From the NCBI RefSeq assembly GCF_032118995.1, contig NC_092653.1, positions 21,533,202 to 21,597,201 on the forward strand: 64,000 nt of DNA. Direction: 5' to 3'. Positions 1-13,208 of this stretch are shown one piece after another (the stretch's first letter is position 1; every line of letters starts with the position of its first letter). Under the pieces are notes generated by a model. It had not been told where the DNA came from, did not search any database, and worked only from the letters and a program-made list of their open reading frames with translations. A program made the translations under genes and the position numbers. This stretch comes from Asterias amurensis. Taxonomy: Eukaryota > Echinodermata > Asteroidea > Forcipulatida > Asteriidae.

Positions 1-438
1 TCAGGGTGCGAATCATGATTCCGTCAATTGATATTTTGGGTTAGGTTGACCTATGAACTCTCACCTTGTCTTGAGGTCATAGTTGATATCATACTTGCGA
101 TGGCAATAGCTCCTTTCATCAAATACTAATCATATACACAACGTTACTCTCTAAGCAAAGTGAAGTCTGGAACCTCATTCATAGAACCCTGGAAAACAGA
201 AAAAAAAGACACATTGTTATTTTTCACTTATATATTGATATTCATATTCAGATCTCAAATGTTACACTGGACCATTGGCCAGAGGGCAGTGATAATGGGC
301 CTTTTAACTCATGAAAAGTCCTTCAGTCTTGTATTTTTTAATTGATTAAAAAAAAACTACTGTGTTTTATTATAAATAAAAAAACTTTGAATTTGATTTT
401 AAAACACCTTTCAATTCTATTGAGTATTGAAGAACCCA

Positions 439-826
439 TTAAAGACAGTGGACATTATTGGTAATTGTCAAAGACTAGTCTTCACAGTTGGTGTATCTCA
501 ACATATGCATAAAATAACAATCCTGTGAAAATTTGAGCTCAAATGATCGTCGAAGTTGTGAGATAATCATGAAAGAAAAAAACACCCTTATCACACAAAG
601 TTGTGTGCTTTCAGATGCTTGATTTCAAGACCTCAAATTCTGAATCTGAGGTCTCAAAATCAAATTCGTGTAAAATTACTTCTTTCTCAAAAACTACATT
701 ACTTCAGAGGAAGCCTTTTGTCACATCGTTTAATACTATCAATCTTTCCCCATAATCTCGTAATCAAGTAAGGTTTTGTTACAATGATTATTTTTAGTAA
801 TTACCAATAGTGTCCACTGCCTTTAA
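439..826 (-). mobile_element. Family-A MITE (TTAA, ~390 bp)
   Basis: TTAAAGACAGTGGACATTAT to ATAGTGTCCACTGCCTTTAA. The inside carries the family blocks ATATGCATAAAATAACAA, GAAAGAAAAAACACCC and a GAGGTCTC palindrome. Confidence 0.9.
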
Positions 827-1074
827 AGACAAATGAGGACAATTTTTTCTTAAAACGTATGCCTTAGTGTCTGTTTAAATAAAACCAAATTGTATATTAA
901 ACTGTTCTGGTCTTGTTTAACACAATTCTTGCATTATTCCATCTTCAAGTACAGACTATACTTTCACAATTCAACTATTTATTAATAAGAAAGTTTGATC
1001 ACTGTAAACACAGAGATTTGGTAATGACATGTCCAACAACTGACAAAGATTTAGCAAAAAGAAAAATGGAGAGT

Positions 1075-1657
1075 GTATAGCTGGGCATTTTAACTCTAGC
1101 AAACTTTTCACAATGGGTCAAAACTTTATGCCGTTAACAGTCTTGCATACACCACAGGTCAGTTTGTTCGGTCAGCAGTGTAATTCTTGTGTGACCTACC
1201 CTTTAAGACCATACAAGTCGGCCAAAATACCCCAAAGGTTTTAAAACGAAAAAGTGTATAGCCAGGCACTTCCACCCCCTGTGACTTTAGTATTTACCAG
1301 ACATTGTGACACTCACAATTAATTGCTAAAGAAAGATTCTCCAAGAGTCAAAATTTCTTGCTATTAATAATCTTTCATTTATATCACAGGTCATTTTGTG
1401 TATTTCTTGTATGACCTATCCCTCTAGTGTACAAGTCTGCCAAAATACCCCAAGACATAGCCAGGCACTGTGACTTGTATTTGCCAGGCATTGTGACGCT
1501 CACAAAATGCTAAAAAAAGATTCTGCAAGGGGCAAAACTTCATGCTATTAATAATCTTTCATTTACACCACAGGTCATTTTGTTTGGTCAGCAGTGTAGT
1601 TCTTGTATGACCTACCCTTTATGACTGCACAAGTCTGCCAAAATACCCTAAAAATTT
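1075..1657 (+). repeat. Three-copy ~190-bp tandem repeat
   Basis: Copies start near 1075, 1250 and 1450. Each has TATAGC(C/T)(A/G)GGCA, CTTTCA or a related block, ACCACAGGTCA(T/G)TTTGT, TGTATGACCTACCCTTTA and AAGTCTGCCAAAATACCC. The copies have diverged. Confidence 0.75.
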
Positions 1658-1907
1658 GCAAAAGTTTCCAATGCATCACAGACGCAGAGGAAAAGAGTCA
1701 AGGGAAACCATCACAGAACTCCACGTAGATGTAAAAGAGGGTATGGAAATAGACTTAGGCCACAGAGTGAGTGCCAGGATATGCGGCTAACAGCCAGCTT
1801 CCCCTGCCAAATCTTGTGCCTCAATGACACATACTGTACCATGAGTCATATATACTCTACTCCCCTTACGTTCAACTTGGGTCTTCAAAATGCCAGCCAT
1901 GGCCACT

Positions 1908-2564
1908 TTAAAGGGAAGGAACACGTATGGTAATTACTCAAAACAAATATTAACATAAAAACTGACTCGGTAACGAGCATTGGAGAGCTGTTAATAGTAT
2001 AGAACATTGTGAGAAATGGCTCCCTCTGAAGTAGCATAGATTTTTAAATAGAGGTAATTTCTCACTAAAATAATAAAGACCTCTAGCTAGAAGTTTTTTA
2101 ATCCAATCTGAAAGCACACAAATTTGTCCAACAAGGGTGTTTTTTCTTTCATCATTTTCTCCCAACTCCGATGACAAATTGAGCTCAAGGTTTGTTGTTT
2201 TATGCATATGCTGAGAAACACCAAGTGAAAACACTGGTCTTTAAAAATTGAAAACAAACCTTTGAAAACAAACCTGTGAAAACTTGTGCTCAATTGGTCA
2301 TCACATTTGCAAGAGATATATGAAAGAAAAAACACCCTTGTTGCATTACTTTGTGTGCTTTCAGATATACTAAAAGGCTTCAGCTGATGTCTTTTATTAT
2401 ATGAGTGACAAATTACCTCTCTCTCAAATAATGTTACTTCAGAGGGAGCCTTTTTCACAATGTTTTATACTATCAACAGCTCTCCATTACTCTTTTCAAG
2501 TAAGTTTTTATGCTAACATTTATTTTGAGTAATTACCAAAAGTGTTCACTGCCTTTAAAGTTCA
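1908..2564 (+). mobile_element. Composite of two family-A MITEs (degenerate)
   Basis: Begins TTTAAAGGGAAGGAACACG and ends AAGTGTTCACTGCCTTTAA. Near 2230-2300 a second, opposite-facing copy interrupts the first (AACACCAAGTGAAAACACTG, then ACAAACCTGTGAAAACTTGT). Confidence 0.7.
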
Positions 2565-2585
2565 TTAACAAATGTGTACATGCCT

Positions 2586-2972
2586 TTAAAATGTCTGTAC
2601 ACATTTGGTAATTACTCAAAATGTATATAAGCATAAAACTTACTTGTAATGAGCAACAGAGAGCTGTTAATAGTATGAAACATTGTAAGAAACTACTCCC
2701 TCAGAAGTAATGTAGTTTTTGAGAATTAGAGGTAATTTCTCACTAAAGTATTTGAATCTGAGAAAGACTTAAGGCGCGAAGCCTTTCTCAGGCATCTGAA
2801 CTTACATGTAGCATACAAATTTGTGCAACAAGGGTGTTTTTCTTTCATTATTTTTCTTGCAACTTCGATGACCAATTGAGCCCAAATTTTCACAGATTTG
2901 TTATTTTTTTTGCATGTGTTGGGACACAGTAAATGGTCTTTGACAATTACCAAAGGTGTCCAGTGCCTTTAA
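2586..2972 (+). mobile_element. Family-A MITE variant
   Basis: TTAAAATGTCTGTACACATT to AAGGTGTCCAGTGCCTTTAA, with the internal blocks of the family. Confidence 0.8.
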
Positions 2973-3449
2973 ATGAATGTGTCCTTCAACAGGCTGGTCC
3001 TGGAGAAAGCGCAAAATAAATGCAACGATTTGTTTTTTATTTTAGTAAAGAAAAGAAAACTGAATATGATTTTTCATACTTCCAGATTTCTAAGAACTGA
3101 GTTCCAAAACCTCTGGTGATGTATTTAAAACTTATGACGTCAACTTTTTTCCTTCCAAAGCACTAAGGGTTTCCTAATTGTGTTTGGTTGAAGTAACCAA
3201 AACACTACGGTCCTTCTCATGCGTAGGTGGACGTTTTAATAATTTATGACAAACGATACACAAAGAGTTGAACTCTAAAATGTCAAAGTTCTCTGCTGAG
3301 AACTTTGGAAAACTTTCAGGAAGTGGAATATTTTGTTAAATATTCCTTCATGTTTTGAGTATCTTTCATGAGGTGGTTGGGGGGGGGGGTGAGTTATCAG
3401 CTGGATTAGATAGATTTTGTTACAACCCAACTTGATTAATTAAATAACA

Positions 3450-3810
3450 ATAAATAATAATAATTGTGGCTTGTTATATAGTGCACATGTTCGTCACCCA
3501 GTGACGCTCCTTGCGCTGTAACATACAGTACTTCCTCCCAGATGTGGGACTACGTTTGAATTATGAGACCTAATTCTGATAGCACCATGTAATGCTTTAC
3601 AAGGTGTTGTGGCGCAATTTGCTGCCGATCGGACCAGGAACACCGGGGTGAACCCTTCTCTTTTCGATAAGTGCACTGGGTTCTTTTACATGCGTTACCA
3701 ACGGCTTAACCTCTCATTCGAAGGACGAAGCAATGGTTAAGTGTCTTGCTTAGGGACACAAGTGTCACAGCTGGGGATTCGAACCCAATTGGTCCAATTG
3801 CAGTTGGACC
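3450..3810 (-). repeat. SINE-1 copy, antisense
   Basis: (AAT)n tail at about 3450-3465, then GTGCACATGTTCGTCACCCA, ACAAGGTGTTGTGGCGCAAT, GGACACAAGTGTCACAGCTG and a B-box-like GGGATTCGAACCC at 3775. On the minus strand the order is tRNA-like head, body, tail. Confidence 0.7.
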
Positions 3811-4301
3811 TATATCAAGAATTAATGTACACGAGTAAAATTATTATAAATATGTTTAGGAAAATGGACGAGAAAGTGTAGATTTGTGGATAGAATGTAC
3901 AAGTCGAAGGTAAGTTTATTGTAGTCGCGAATAATTATACACTTACATTGTGTGCAGAGTCTATTCTCTGCCTTAAACTATTTTCCCAAAACTTTGTACT
4001 TTGTCAAACGAAGTTTGGTCACATTTTATAGGCCTAGTGCTTGCAACAATATCATTTTTATCAAGTACCATATTTTGATCAGTTTACAATTATGTTTTAA
4101 AAAAAGTAAATGAATAAACTGGAAAATGTTTTTGGAAATTGAAATAACATGTTTTCAGCTGTGTTTTGCACATCATGTTATCTTTCAATTTGGAAACCCA
4201 GTGATTTCAAGTTGAACTACACTTATAGTTTGTAATGAATCTACAGTTAAGTGTAGATTTGTTACAAATGTACAGTTAAGTCTAGATTAGTAACAAATAT
4301 A

Positions 4302-4796
4302 CATTCATAAATACCCAAGACAGTTCCTCTATTCCTTTTGGTGGAGAGTGCGTCACGTGGGGGTGTTTAAACGGTTGATAATGACCAGTGTTTATAACCT
4401 GCTGGCTTTCGCGTGTCAGGCGCGCAAGATTATCACACGAAACGCAATTCATAGCTATTAGCAACAGCGCGTGATCTACTTCTAAGTGCGCGCACCTAAT
4501 CTATTTCTAAGTACGCACGCGGACACACAACCCACGCGCAACAGACTCTTCACAAAGTTTTTGCCAGAAAATATTTCAAACCTTGAATTTTCTTTTGTCA
4601 AAGTGTCTGTAATTGTATTTTTTTTAAAGTTTTTTTAACAAAAGGGCATTTATGAATGGGAATAAAAGAGTAGTGACTTGTTCTTGAACGTCCGTTTAAA
4701 ACCTTGCAGGGTCGTTGCTGAGCGCTAAAGGCCCTCGTCGACCCTGCAGGCTTTAAACGGCCGTGTAAGAACTCGTCGCTACCCTTTTATTCCCTT
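4302..4796 (+). mobile_element. Family-D element (~500 bp)
   Basis: CATTCATAAATACCCAAGAC at the left, inner GGCATTTATGAATGGGAATA, then a 3' hairpin (GTTTAAAACCTTGCAGGGTC ... GACCCTGCAGGCTTTAAACG) and TTTTATTCCCTT. Confidence 0.7.
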
Positions 4797-4798
4797 AG

Positions 4799-5186
4799 TT
4801 AAAGACATTGGACACTATTGGTAATTGTCAAAGACCAGTCTTCTCACTTGCTGTATCTTAACATATGCATAAAATAACAAACATGTGAAAATTTGAGCCC
4901 AATCGGTTGTCGAAGTTGCGAGATAATAATGAAAAAGAAAAAAAAACCTTGTCATACGAAGTTGTGTGCTTTCAGATGCTTGATTTCGAGACCTCAAATT
5001 CTAAATCTGAGGTCTCTAAATCAAATTTGTGGAAAATTACTTCTTTCTCGAAAACTACGTTTCTTCAGAGGGAGCTGTTTCTCACAATTTTTTATACTAT
5101 CAACCTCTCCCCATTACTCGTTATCAAGTGAGGTTTTGTGCTAATAATTATTTTGAGTAATTACCAATAGTGTCCACTTCCTTTAA
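4799..5186 (-). mobile_element. Family-A MITE
   Basis: TTAAAGACATTGGACACTAT to ATAGTGTCCACTTCCTTTAA. A second, truncated copy in the opposite direction starts from the same TTAA (5183 to about 5270). Confidence 0.9.
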
Positions 5187-6765
5187 AGGCAGTGGACACT
5201 ATTGGTAATTACTCAAAAAAATTATTAGCGGAAAACCTTTCTTGATCATGAGTAATGGGGAGAGGTTGGCAAATTAGTGTGCTTAGCAGCTCTATGAAAT
5301 TGGGTCCTGGACTCTAGTTGCCTGTAAATTGCCTCGTGTGACACAACCCTAAGATACAAAACAAACTTACCTGTCTCATGTGATTTTTGGCATTTCTTAT
5401 ATGAAATCTTCTCATATCAGTAGTTCACTCAGCATAAATAGTCCATCAATGCGAAATGATATCATAAACATTCCACTCAGCAATGTAAAAAGTAGTCATC
5501 AATTCCAACTAGTTGTGAATTTACTAAACAAAGGAAGTTCAAATCCTGTTGATGCAGACTTCACTGTCTCCAGTCGTCACGTCCAAGATATGAGTGTACA
5601 GGTCGAAAAGTCAAAAAGTATGCACCGCAATGGACGAAACGTCCAAGCTTTAGCGTTAGGTTAGCCAAGTAGATTTCTAGACACTCATAAGCAAGACATT
5701 TATAGCTTTGGATGTTCAAAATTAACTGCCAATGAAATGATCTGGATCACAAATAAACTTTTGACTCAAACTTTTGACTGTTCGAGTAGCTATATAAAGA
5801 AAATGTATGAAAACTTCCTGATGATTTGAACGCATAGAGATGAAAACCTGGATGCGTACTATATAACAGTTCAGAACACACCTTGCTTGTTTGAGAGACG
5901 CTCGTGTACTGACTAGCACTTTCCGCAGCAGAGCGTAGACTTTCCGCGTCATGTGGTGGCCCCCGTCTATATAAGTAATGTTCACATGCTGCGATGATGT
6001 CATTGCGATTCGTCCCACGTTGGAGGGGGGGGGGACGACACTTGGGACCCAGCAGGTTAGTCATCACTTAGGGATCGTCGCTAGGAATTAGAAAATGCAG
6101 AACTGTAGGGGGAACAAACACAAGGAGAAGTACTTTGAACAATGGCTTTTCAAGTTGTAGTTTATTATCATTACTTAACGTCAACTTGACAGATGGATAG
6201 TAAAGAATATTATCATTGATAATTTAATTTCAGACAGCTCATTATGATTACAGGGGGAACAAGCTTGTATGCTTAAACCATAGAGTTATATATAAGAACT
6301 GTACGGGATGTAGCCCGACTCGAGGAGTTACCGGCACAAAGGAAAATGTGATCTTTCTTTTGCATGCTGTGATAAAATGAAATAATAATAATGTTCTTAC
6401 CCACCTGATTGAGTGATTTTTTTCCTGCCTTTGGTATTTTTGTATTCCACATCCTGAGATTGTTTTTCAACTTTTTCTCTTCATCAGGTATCTTCACGTC
6501 TACGGGTTACAAAAAGGTAAGGCACTTTTGAAGATTCAATGAATTAATTGATTAATTGCAAAAGTATTATAAGCTTTCCTAAAAAACTACTTCCATGAAA
6601 TGTTATTTATTAAGATTTTAGGACATGTAGAAACATTCACCATTCACCAGACAAGGAGTTCAAAAGACAGGGCTCACTAGCCTAATCACTGGCCATGTTA
6701 GAAAGTGTTTTTTTTTTTTTTTTTTTGGGGGGGGGGGAGTTAAAACCCAAATACTTTTTCTATTC
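5187..6765. other. Intergenic, no gene recognised
   Basis: Begins with a truncated family-A MITE (to about 5270) and a single MITE end (5283-5310). A 94-codon frame at 5380-5664 has no recognisable domain. A poly-T/poly-G run lies at 6706-6738. Confidence 0.5.
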
Positions 6766-7166
6766 TTAAAGGCAGTGGACACTATTGGTTGTTACTCAAC
6801 ATAATTATTATATCATAAAACCTTTCTTTATTACAAGTAATGGGGAGAGGTTGACAGCATAAAATATTGTGAGAAACTGCTCCTTCTGAAGTGACGTAGT
6901 TTTCGAGAAAGAAGTAATTTTCCACGAATTTGATTTCGAGACCTCGGATTTAGAATTTGAGGTCTCCAATTCAAGCATCTGAAAGCACACAACTTCGTGT
7001 GACCATGGTGCGACAGTTTTTTTCTTTTTTTTCCATTAATATCTCGCAACTTCGACGACCGATTGAGCTAAAATATTCACAGGTTTGTTATTTTATGCAT
7101 ATGTTGAGATACACCAAGTGAGAAGACTAGTCTTTGACAATTACCAATAGTGTCCAGTGTCTTTAA
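6766..7166 (+). mobile_element. Family-A MITE
   Basis: TTAAAGGCAGTGGACACTAT to ATAGTGTCCAGTGTCTTTAA. Clear TTAA on both sides. Confidence 0.9.
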
Positions 7167-7701
7167 TGCGCTGTGAAAAGTTGCTACAATCCAAAGCTGT
7201 TGCACTTCTTACTAATACATGAAGTAAGTTTTATATTGCCATTAATTTTCAGAGTCAATACCAAACATATTATACAGACCCTTATAAAAACTCGCTCTGA
7301 AAATACATGGTCTGATTATAAGACAAAACAGACAGCTTGTATGGCCTCTCTACTCAAGTCTTAAGCTGCGTACTTTTAAAGACAAGCTGAAATATCCCAT
7401 TATCACTGGCAGGTGAAGTTATTACTCACAACAAATCAATCTTGCTCTGACATGAAGTTAAGCGCAAATGCATAATGAATCAATAAGCTAAAATTTCAAC
7501 TTGAATCACAGTGAATACTGCTAGTCATTGTTGCTATTTCACCTCATTCCTTTTAGTTTTATTATTTTCGCTGAACGTACTCTTCTTTGAGATAAATGGT
7601 TTAAAACTTTTGTTTGTTTTGTTGGTTTTGTTTTTGCTATGATTTCTTTTCTTTTGTATGTTTTGTCAGTGGGCATTTCAAAACAAACCTTGTTGGCTTC
7701 T

Positions 7702-8067
7702 TTAAAGGCAGTGGACACTATTGGTAATTACTCAAAACAATTATTAGCATAAAACCTTTCTTGGTGACGAGTAATGGGGAGAGGTTGATGGTATAAAACA
7801 CTGTGAGAAACGGCTCCCTCTGAAGTGGAATAGTTTTTTGAGATAGAAGTAATTTTCCACGGATTTGATTTCGAGACCTCAAGTTTAGAATTTGAGGTCT
7901 CGAAATCAACCATCTAAACGCATACAACTTCATGTGACAAGGGTGTTTTTTTCTTTCATTATTATCTCACAAGTGCGATGACAGATTGAGCTCAAATTTT
8001 TACAGGTTTGTTATTTCATACATATGTTGAGATACATACAATTACCAATAGTGTCCACTGTCTTTAA
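7702..8067 (+). mobile_element. Family-A MITE
   Basis: TTAAAGGCAGTGGACACTAT to ATAGTGTCCACTGTCTTTAA. Confidence 0.9.
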
Positions 8068-8109
8068 ATACCCCTATTCTTTATTAATTTTAATTAAACC
8101 AACCAGATA

Positions 8110-8464
8110 TTGGTTGTCCTTGACTTAAATTATTGTACTAAATTTGGAAATAACTTCTATATCAAATAACAAACCTGTGAAAATTTAGGCTCAATCGGTC
8201 ATCAGAGTCGGGAGAAAACAACGGAAAAACCCACCCTTGTTCCCGCGCGTTTCGCCGTGTCATGACATGTGTTTAAAATAAATCCGTAATTCTCGTTAAC
8301 GAGAATTTATATTGTTTTGCTGTTTTCTCAAAAAGTAAAGCATTTCATGGAATAATATTTCAAGAGAAGTCTTTCACCGTTGCCTTCTGTAAACCCTGTA
8401 AGTTATTTGTAAATCTGTGAACTTTTTTTTTTTTTTCTGAACCGAAAGGGTCCAATAGCTTTAA
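8110..8464 (-). mobile_element. Family-B MITE, partial
   Basis: AATAACAAACCTGTGAAAAT, TCGGTCATCAGAGTCGGGAG and CGCCGTGTCATGACATGTGT, ending GGTCCAATAGCTTTAAGG. The left end has decayed. Confidence 0.75.
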
Positions 8465-9128
8465 GGAAATGCAAACGGAAACCACGGTTGAAGTTGGCCA
8501 GAAGTGGCCCCCTATAAAAAAATATGACACACCCCCTTATACCCCCTGAATTTACCCTCGTTTAACCTCTGCTGAATAGGATTGCCAATTGACAAGTAGT
8601 GGCACACCCAGAAAATATCTTTGGAGGAGGCTTGTAGCTGGGCTTGCCTGCCCATCAGAATTAACAATTTCTACCCACCACTCTGAGCAAAATATGCTGT
8701 ACTGCCCAAAACAATCCCCCCTAGAATAAATCAAAATGTGAAGCTACCTCCAACATTGTTTTGGTCAGTGAATTATAACCCAGAAATTGTTTCCTGGTCA
8801 AAATAACCAAAAAAGTGTCATATTTCCGTTGCTCCGTATTTAGGCCCGATGACCTTAAAACGTTACTTGTCATATTGAATTAATTGCACAGTTCCTGTCT
8901 TGTGTTCAGCAAAGTTTACAGAAATAATCAACCTGGTATTGAACATAAAAAATTGTGTGTTGAGCAGGGGTTGGCAAAATCCCCTCATTGCTTTTCTTTA
9001 TTTGTGGCATTAAATTACATTTTAAACAATACAAATTACAAACTGAGTGATCAATTGAATTGATGAGTCATTTGTGATCACTCTAAAGTTGTCACAACTG
9101 TTGTTCAATTTGGTTCTTATCCATATAC

Positions 9129-9330
9129 ATGTACACCAATGTGTGTGCGCATTGGATACTCAGTACTTACCCGAGTTCTGTGAAAAAAAACCACCACAGG
9201 CATATTACTCCGGTGGGATTCAAACCCACGACCTTTGCAATTCTAGAGCAGTGTCATACTAACTAGACCACCGAGATTGCCCAGTGGCTAGAGGCAGTTC
9301 GAATCCTATGTTTTAGCAGCTGGTACTGCA
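9129..9330 (-). repeat. SINE-3 copy, antisense
   Basis: TTACCCGAGTTCTGTGAAAA, GTGGGATTCAAACCCACGAC, TTGCAATTCTAGAGCAGTGT and GATTGCCCAGTGGCTAGAGG are the reverse complement of the 17962 copy. Confidence 0.65.
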
Positions 9331-9394
9331 AACTGTTGTTGTTTGCTTTTGGTTTATTTAATTTGCAGTGTGTTTGGCACGGTTGTTTAGACTC

Positions 9395-10125
9395 AAGTTT
9401 TGGTGGCCGGGCTAAGTGATCAGAATGTGGGTTCAAGTTCTGGTCTTGGCACCCAAAGAAGCGTTCTTAAAGGCCGTGGACACTATTGGTAATTACTCAA
9501 AATAATTATTATCATAAAACCTTACTTGATTACGAGTAAATGGGGAGAGGTTTATAGTATAAAACATTGAGAGAAGCGGCTCCCTCTGAAGTAATGTAGT
9601 TTTCGCGAATGAAGTAATTTTCCACGAATTTGATTTCGAGACCTCAAGTTTAGAATTTGAGGTCTCGAAATCAAGCATCTGGAAGCACACAACTCCGTGT
9701 GACAATGTTTTTTGTATTTTTTCATTATTATCTCGCAACTTCATGACCGATTGAGCTCAAATTTTCACAGGTTTGTTATTTTATGCATATGTTGAGATAA
9801 ACCAACTCTGAAGACTAATCTTTGACAATTACCAATAGTGCCCACTGTCTTTAAGTAGGTCAAATAATAGTTTGTTCTCTCCACCCAGGGGTAAATGGGT
9901 ACCTGTGAGGGCAGAGATAGTTATTTGTGGTTAAATAAGCTGGGTAAAGCTAACTGTACTTTGCAGCTCATCAGTTGATTTCACTAAACCCACCTTGGCA
10001 TTTTTAAGTCATTAATCTATGTGTAACAAAGTTTTTAATACTCTCAATTTAAAAAGGATGAATCTATTCTTTTGGGCCTGTAAAAATCGACTACAGGCTG
10101 TATACTCCCCAGGGAGCTCAGATGG
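9395..10125 (+). repeat. SINE-2 copy interrupted by a family-A MITE
   Basis: Diverged head at 9395-9466 (GTGGGTTCAAGTTCTGGTCT), a MITE at 9467-9854, then the body CTCCACCCAGGGGTAAATGG and CTGTATACTCCCCAGGGAG near 10100. Confidence 0.6.
9467..9854 (+). mobile_element. Family-A MITE inserted in SINE-2
   Basis: TTAAAGGCCGTGGACACTAT to AATAGTGCCCACTGTCTTTAA-type end. SINE-2 sequence lies on both sides. Confidence 0.9.
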
Positions 10126-11107
10126 TTATTAAGTAATTAAATAAATGATCTATTCATTTGAATTGTGTTATGATAAGAGCCTAAAGTTATTGTTAATAAT
10201 GTAGGAAGCAAGCAACTTGCCATCCCCCATTATTCTGAAGTTTGAATGTCCGATGAAGCTAATTTGGCCGATGTCCATGCTTATAAAACATGCTTATAAA
10301 ACTGTTGAATATTACTATAGGCCCCTCTAACAAGTTCTCACTTATATAGTTTTGAGGATGTCAGGTGAAAAAGAAGGTCCCAATTCAGCCACCAGCCCAC
10401 TTCCAACTCAAGCTTACACGTTTGAACTATACTTTGAAAGACAGTGTTATAAGTCATTTTAAAGTTTTTGATGCTGTCAAACAGTTTCCTTTTAACTTGC
10501 TTTGCAATTCACACGTGAACTCTCTAAATATACATGTAACTTCAGAAATAGCTATAAAATGGCTTAAAATAACTGGCCCATCATCAAAGTATTCGTTCAG
10601 CAGGGACTTCTAAAAGAGTAGTCTCATCTTCTATTAGAATCACAGCACCTTAAGGTAAATATAGAGCCAGTACAGATTTCCAAGATTTGCCACCAAATTG
10701 TCTGGACAATTAGCGCATTTGCGCGCCGTGCTGGTCTGTGACGAGTGACACTGACGGGGTTTACTTGTCGTTTTGTGGTTTAGGAGGCTATTAATAGAAG
10801 CTTTGTGTAATACCATACTTCCTGTGCCCCCCTTGTGGGTGAAAATGCTGTTCCGCTGGGCTGTCATTTAAACCATGCAGCAAATTGAGGTATAGGATTT
10901 CTCTATGTCAAACAGGATATATGTAGGCATTCAAATATGTCAATTCTGTAAAGATTTCCGATTGTGTTGGCGTTTAAATTATTCTGTATAAAAAATTCAA
11001 CCAGAGACTCTGTTAAAGAGCTCATGGATAAAAAAGGCACAAAAGAAGTCACAATCTCCAACTACATGTAGAAACACAAATTTTGAATCTTACTATGTAG
11101 GCTTGGC
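10126..11107. other. Intergenic, nothing recognised
   Basis: A/T-rich, with no repeats I can pair and no coding signal beyond short chance frames. Confidence 0.5.
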
Positions 11108-11500
11108 TTAAAAGCAGCGGACACTATTGGTAATTACTCAAAATAATTAGCATAAAACCTCACTTGGTAATGAGTAATGGGGAGAGGTAGGTAGTATAAA
11201 ACATTCTGAGAAACGGCTCCCTCTGAAGTGACGTAGTTTTTTCAGGAAATAAGTAATTTTCCAAGAATTTGTTTCAAGACCTCAGATTTAGAATTATGAG
11301 GTCTCGAACCCAAGCATCTGAATGAAAGCACACAACTTCGTGTGACAAGGTTTTTCTTTCTTTCATAGTTATCTCGCAACTCCGACGACCAATCAAGCTC
11401 AAATTTTCACAGGTTTGTTATTTTATGCATAATTATGTTGAGATACACCAAGTGAGAAGACTGGTCTTTGACAATTACCAATAGTGTCCAGTGTCTTTAA
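11108..11500 (+). mobile_element. Family-A MITE
   Basis: TTAAAAGCAGCGGACACTAT to ATAGTGTCCAGTGTCTTTAA. Confidence 0.9.
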
Positions 11501-12639
11501 AATGCAACTTCTTGTTTTGAGTATTGTACATATATTTTGGCAAGTGCCTATTAGTTTTTAACAGAATTTGGTTGCTATGTTTGTGTTATTTTGTAGGTTT
11601 TGAACTTGAGACTCTGCAGACTGATCTTGAGACCAAATTAATTTGTTGCAGTCCTGGATTTGGTCTCAGGGTCTCATAGAAACAGAAACCCAAAGGAGTA
11701 GGCCTAGGTTTCCTTTTTTATTTTTTTTTATATTTTCTATTCTGGCCCCATTTACATTGTTCAAACATTGTGTTTGTGTGTGATGGTCAGTTTTAGCAAG
11801 TTTGTTCTGTGTTTGGCTCGCCAACTGTTAAGATGTTCATTTTGTGTTTTTCTTGAGGCTAAAAAACAGCACGATCTTTGTAGCATCCTTTGATTATATT
11901 GGGGCTACAGACTTAATCTTTTCAACCTTTCACTTTTGGGACTATGTTTTTGTTCGTTGCTCTACAATGGAGTTCCACTGATAATGGGAGGTACGATTCA
12001 ACTGTGGAGGTCAAGTATATGACCTGATGACCTAGATAGTGGGTCAGATGACCAAGTGTGTTCTAAAGGATTGTTTTATAGGTACAGTGTTCAATGTGAG
12101 TATGGACAAAGGTAGTCCACGTGTGTAGGGCAAGGTAGCCACTGGGTTGGCCCCAATTTGTGTCGGCGAAAACAATTCGGTAGTCCTTTGTTTAGGGAAG
12201 AGGGAAATCCATGTCTTCAGCTAGTGTTGTGTAAGCTGGGAAATTAAGAAACATGTCTGGGAAAGGAAAAAAAAAAAATGAAAACATGGGCTGGAGAAGA
12301 GTGATTCAAAAGAGGGGGTCATCAGAAGAAGTGTTTACGCTGGTGGACAGAATCTCTGGAGACACAGAATCTCCTGCCACAATGCCATGGTTTGCATACG
12401 GTATCTAGCTCCTTGCCTAGTTTCTTACAAACCTACGATCGAGAAACATTTTGAAATTTTGTGATGCGAATAGATCTAGCTTTAAAAAGTAGCATTCAAT
12501 CAATAAGTTTGACGAACGAGGCCGAATATGTAGCTTCATTTGGCACAAAAATATTATACAAAATTTGCTTCTTATTGGGTCTCCCACAGTTTCATGAATG
12601 TCAATGCTTATTATTCATTTAATTAATCTTATCAAACAA
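11501..12639. other. Intergenic, nothing recognised
   Basis: No coding signal or paired repeats seen, only low-complexity T and A runs near 11720 and 12270. Confidence 0.5.
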
Positions 12640-12776
12640 CTATTTATTTCTTTATTTCCAATTAACATTGTCTTTGATCTGATTTTGATTGTGATTTTGA
12701 TACTGTGGAAATAAACTGATTGATTGATTGATTGATTGATTGACTGATTGACTGATTGACTGATTGATTGATTGTG
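12640..12776 (+). repeat. LINE 3' tail with (TGAT)n
   Basis: TGGAAATAAACTGATTGATT and an expanded TGAT/TGAC repeat to 12776, the usual 3' end of CR1-like LINEs. It lies just before the LINE fragment at 12850, so it probably belongs to a separate, earlier insertion. Confidence 0.55.
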
Positions 12777-12849
12777 ATGGTGCTCAACTTACGCCAAGGA
12801 TACGATACAAAGTGGATTCAATCGGATTGATCCAAAATACTTCTACAGA

Positions 12850-13208
12850 ACTATGAATGATGTTCATTCCACTATCATGGAGACGACATACAGCGGAATG
12901 GCCTTCTCACCTCAAATGGCCTTCTCTACAGGAACGTCGTTTCCAAAGCTGCCTTCAAATGATGTACAAAATAAGATTCAACTTGGTCGACATCCCCTGG
13001 AACACCCTTCTGACACATTCAACCACATCAACAAGAAGTCATGGCTCTCGATTCACAATCCCACATACCAGCTCTTCAGTCTATGCCAGCTCCTTCTTCC
13101 CACGCACCATCCGGGACTGGAACAACCTCCCAGTTGATCCTGCGGCGTACCGACTACCCGTCCCTTGACGCTTTCAAACTGGCGTTAAGGGACCCCCGGC
13201 TGAAGTAA
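12850..13208 (+). mobile_element. LINE reverse-transcriptase 3' end (decayed)
   Basis: Reads WPSLQERRFQSCLQMMYKIR, LVDIPWNTLL, SRFTIPHTSSSVYASSFFPR and TIRDWNNLPVD. A one-base shift near 13155 is then needed to reach PSLDAFKLALRDPRLK and stop. This is the typical C-terminal tail of CR1/I-type LINE polyproteins. The frameshift shows it is dead. Confidence 0.7.

Noticed and set aside
4893..5144. Frames with RCLISRPQILNLRS-type peptides, recurring at many places
   Set aside because: They recur in every family-A MITE copy in several phases with frequent breaks; repeat translation, not a gene family.
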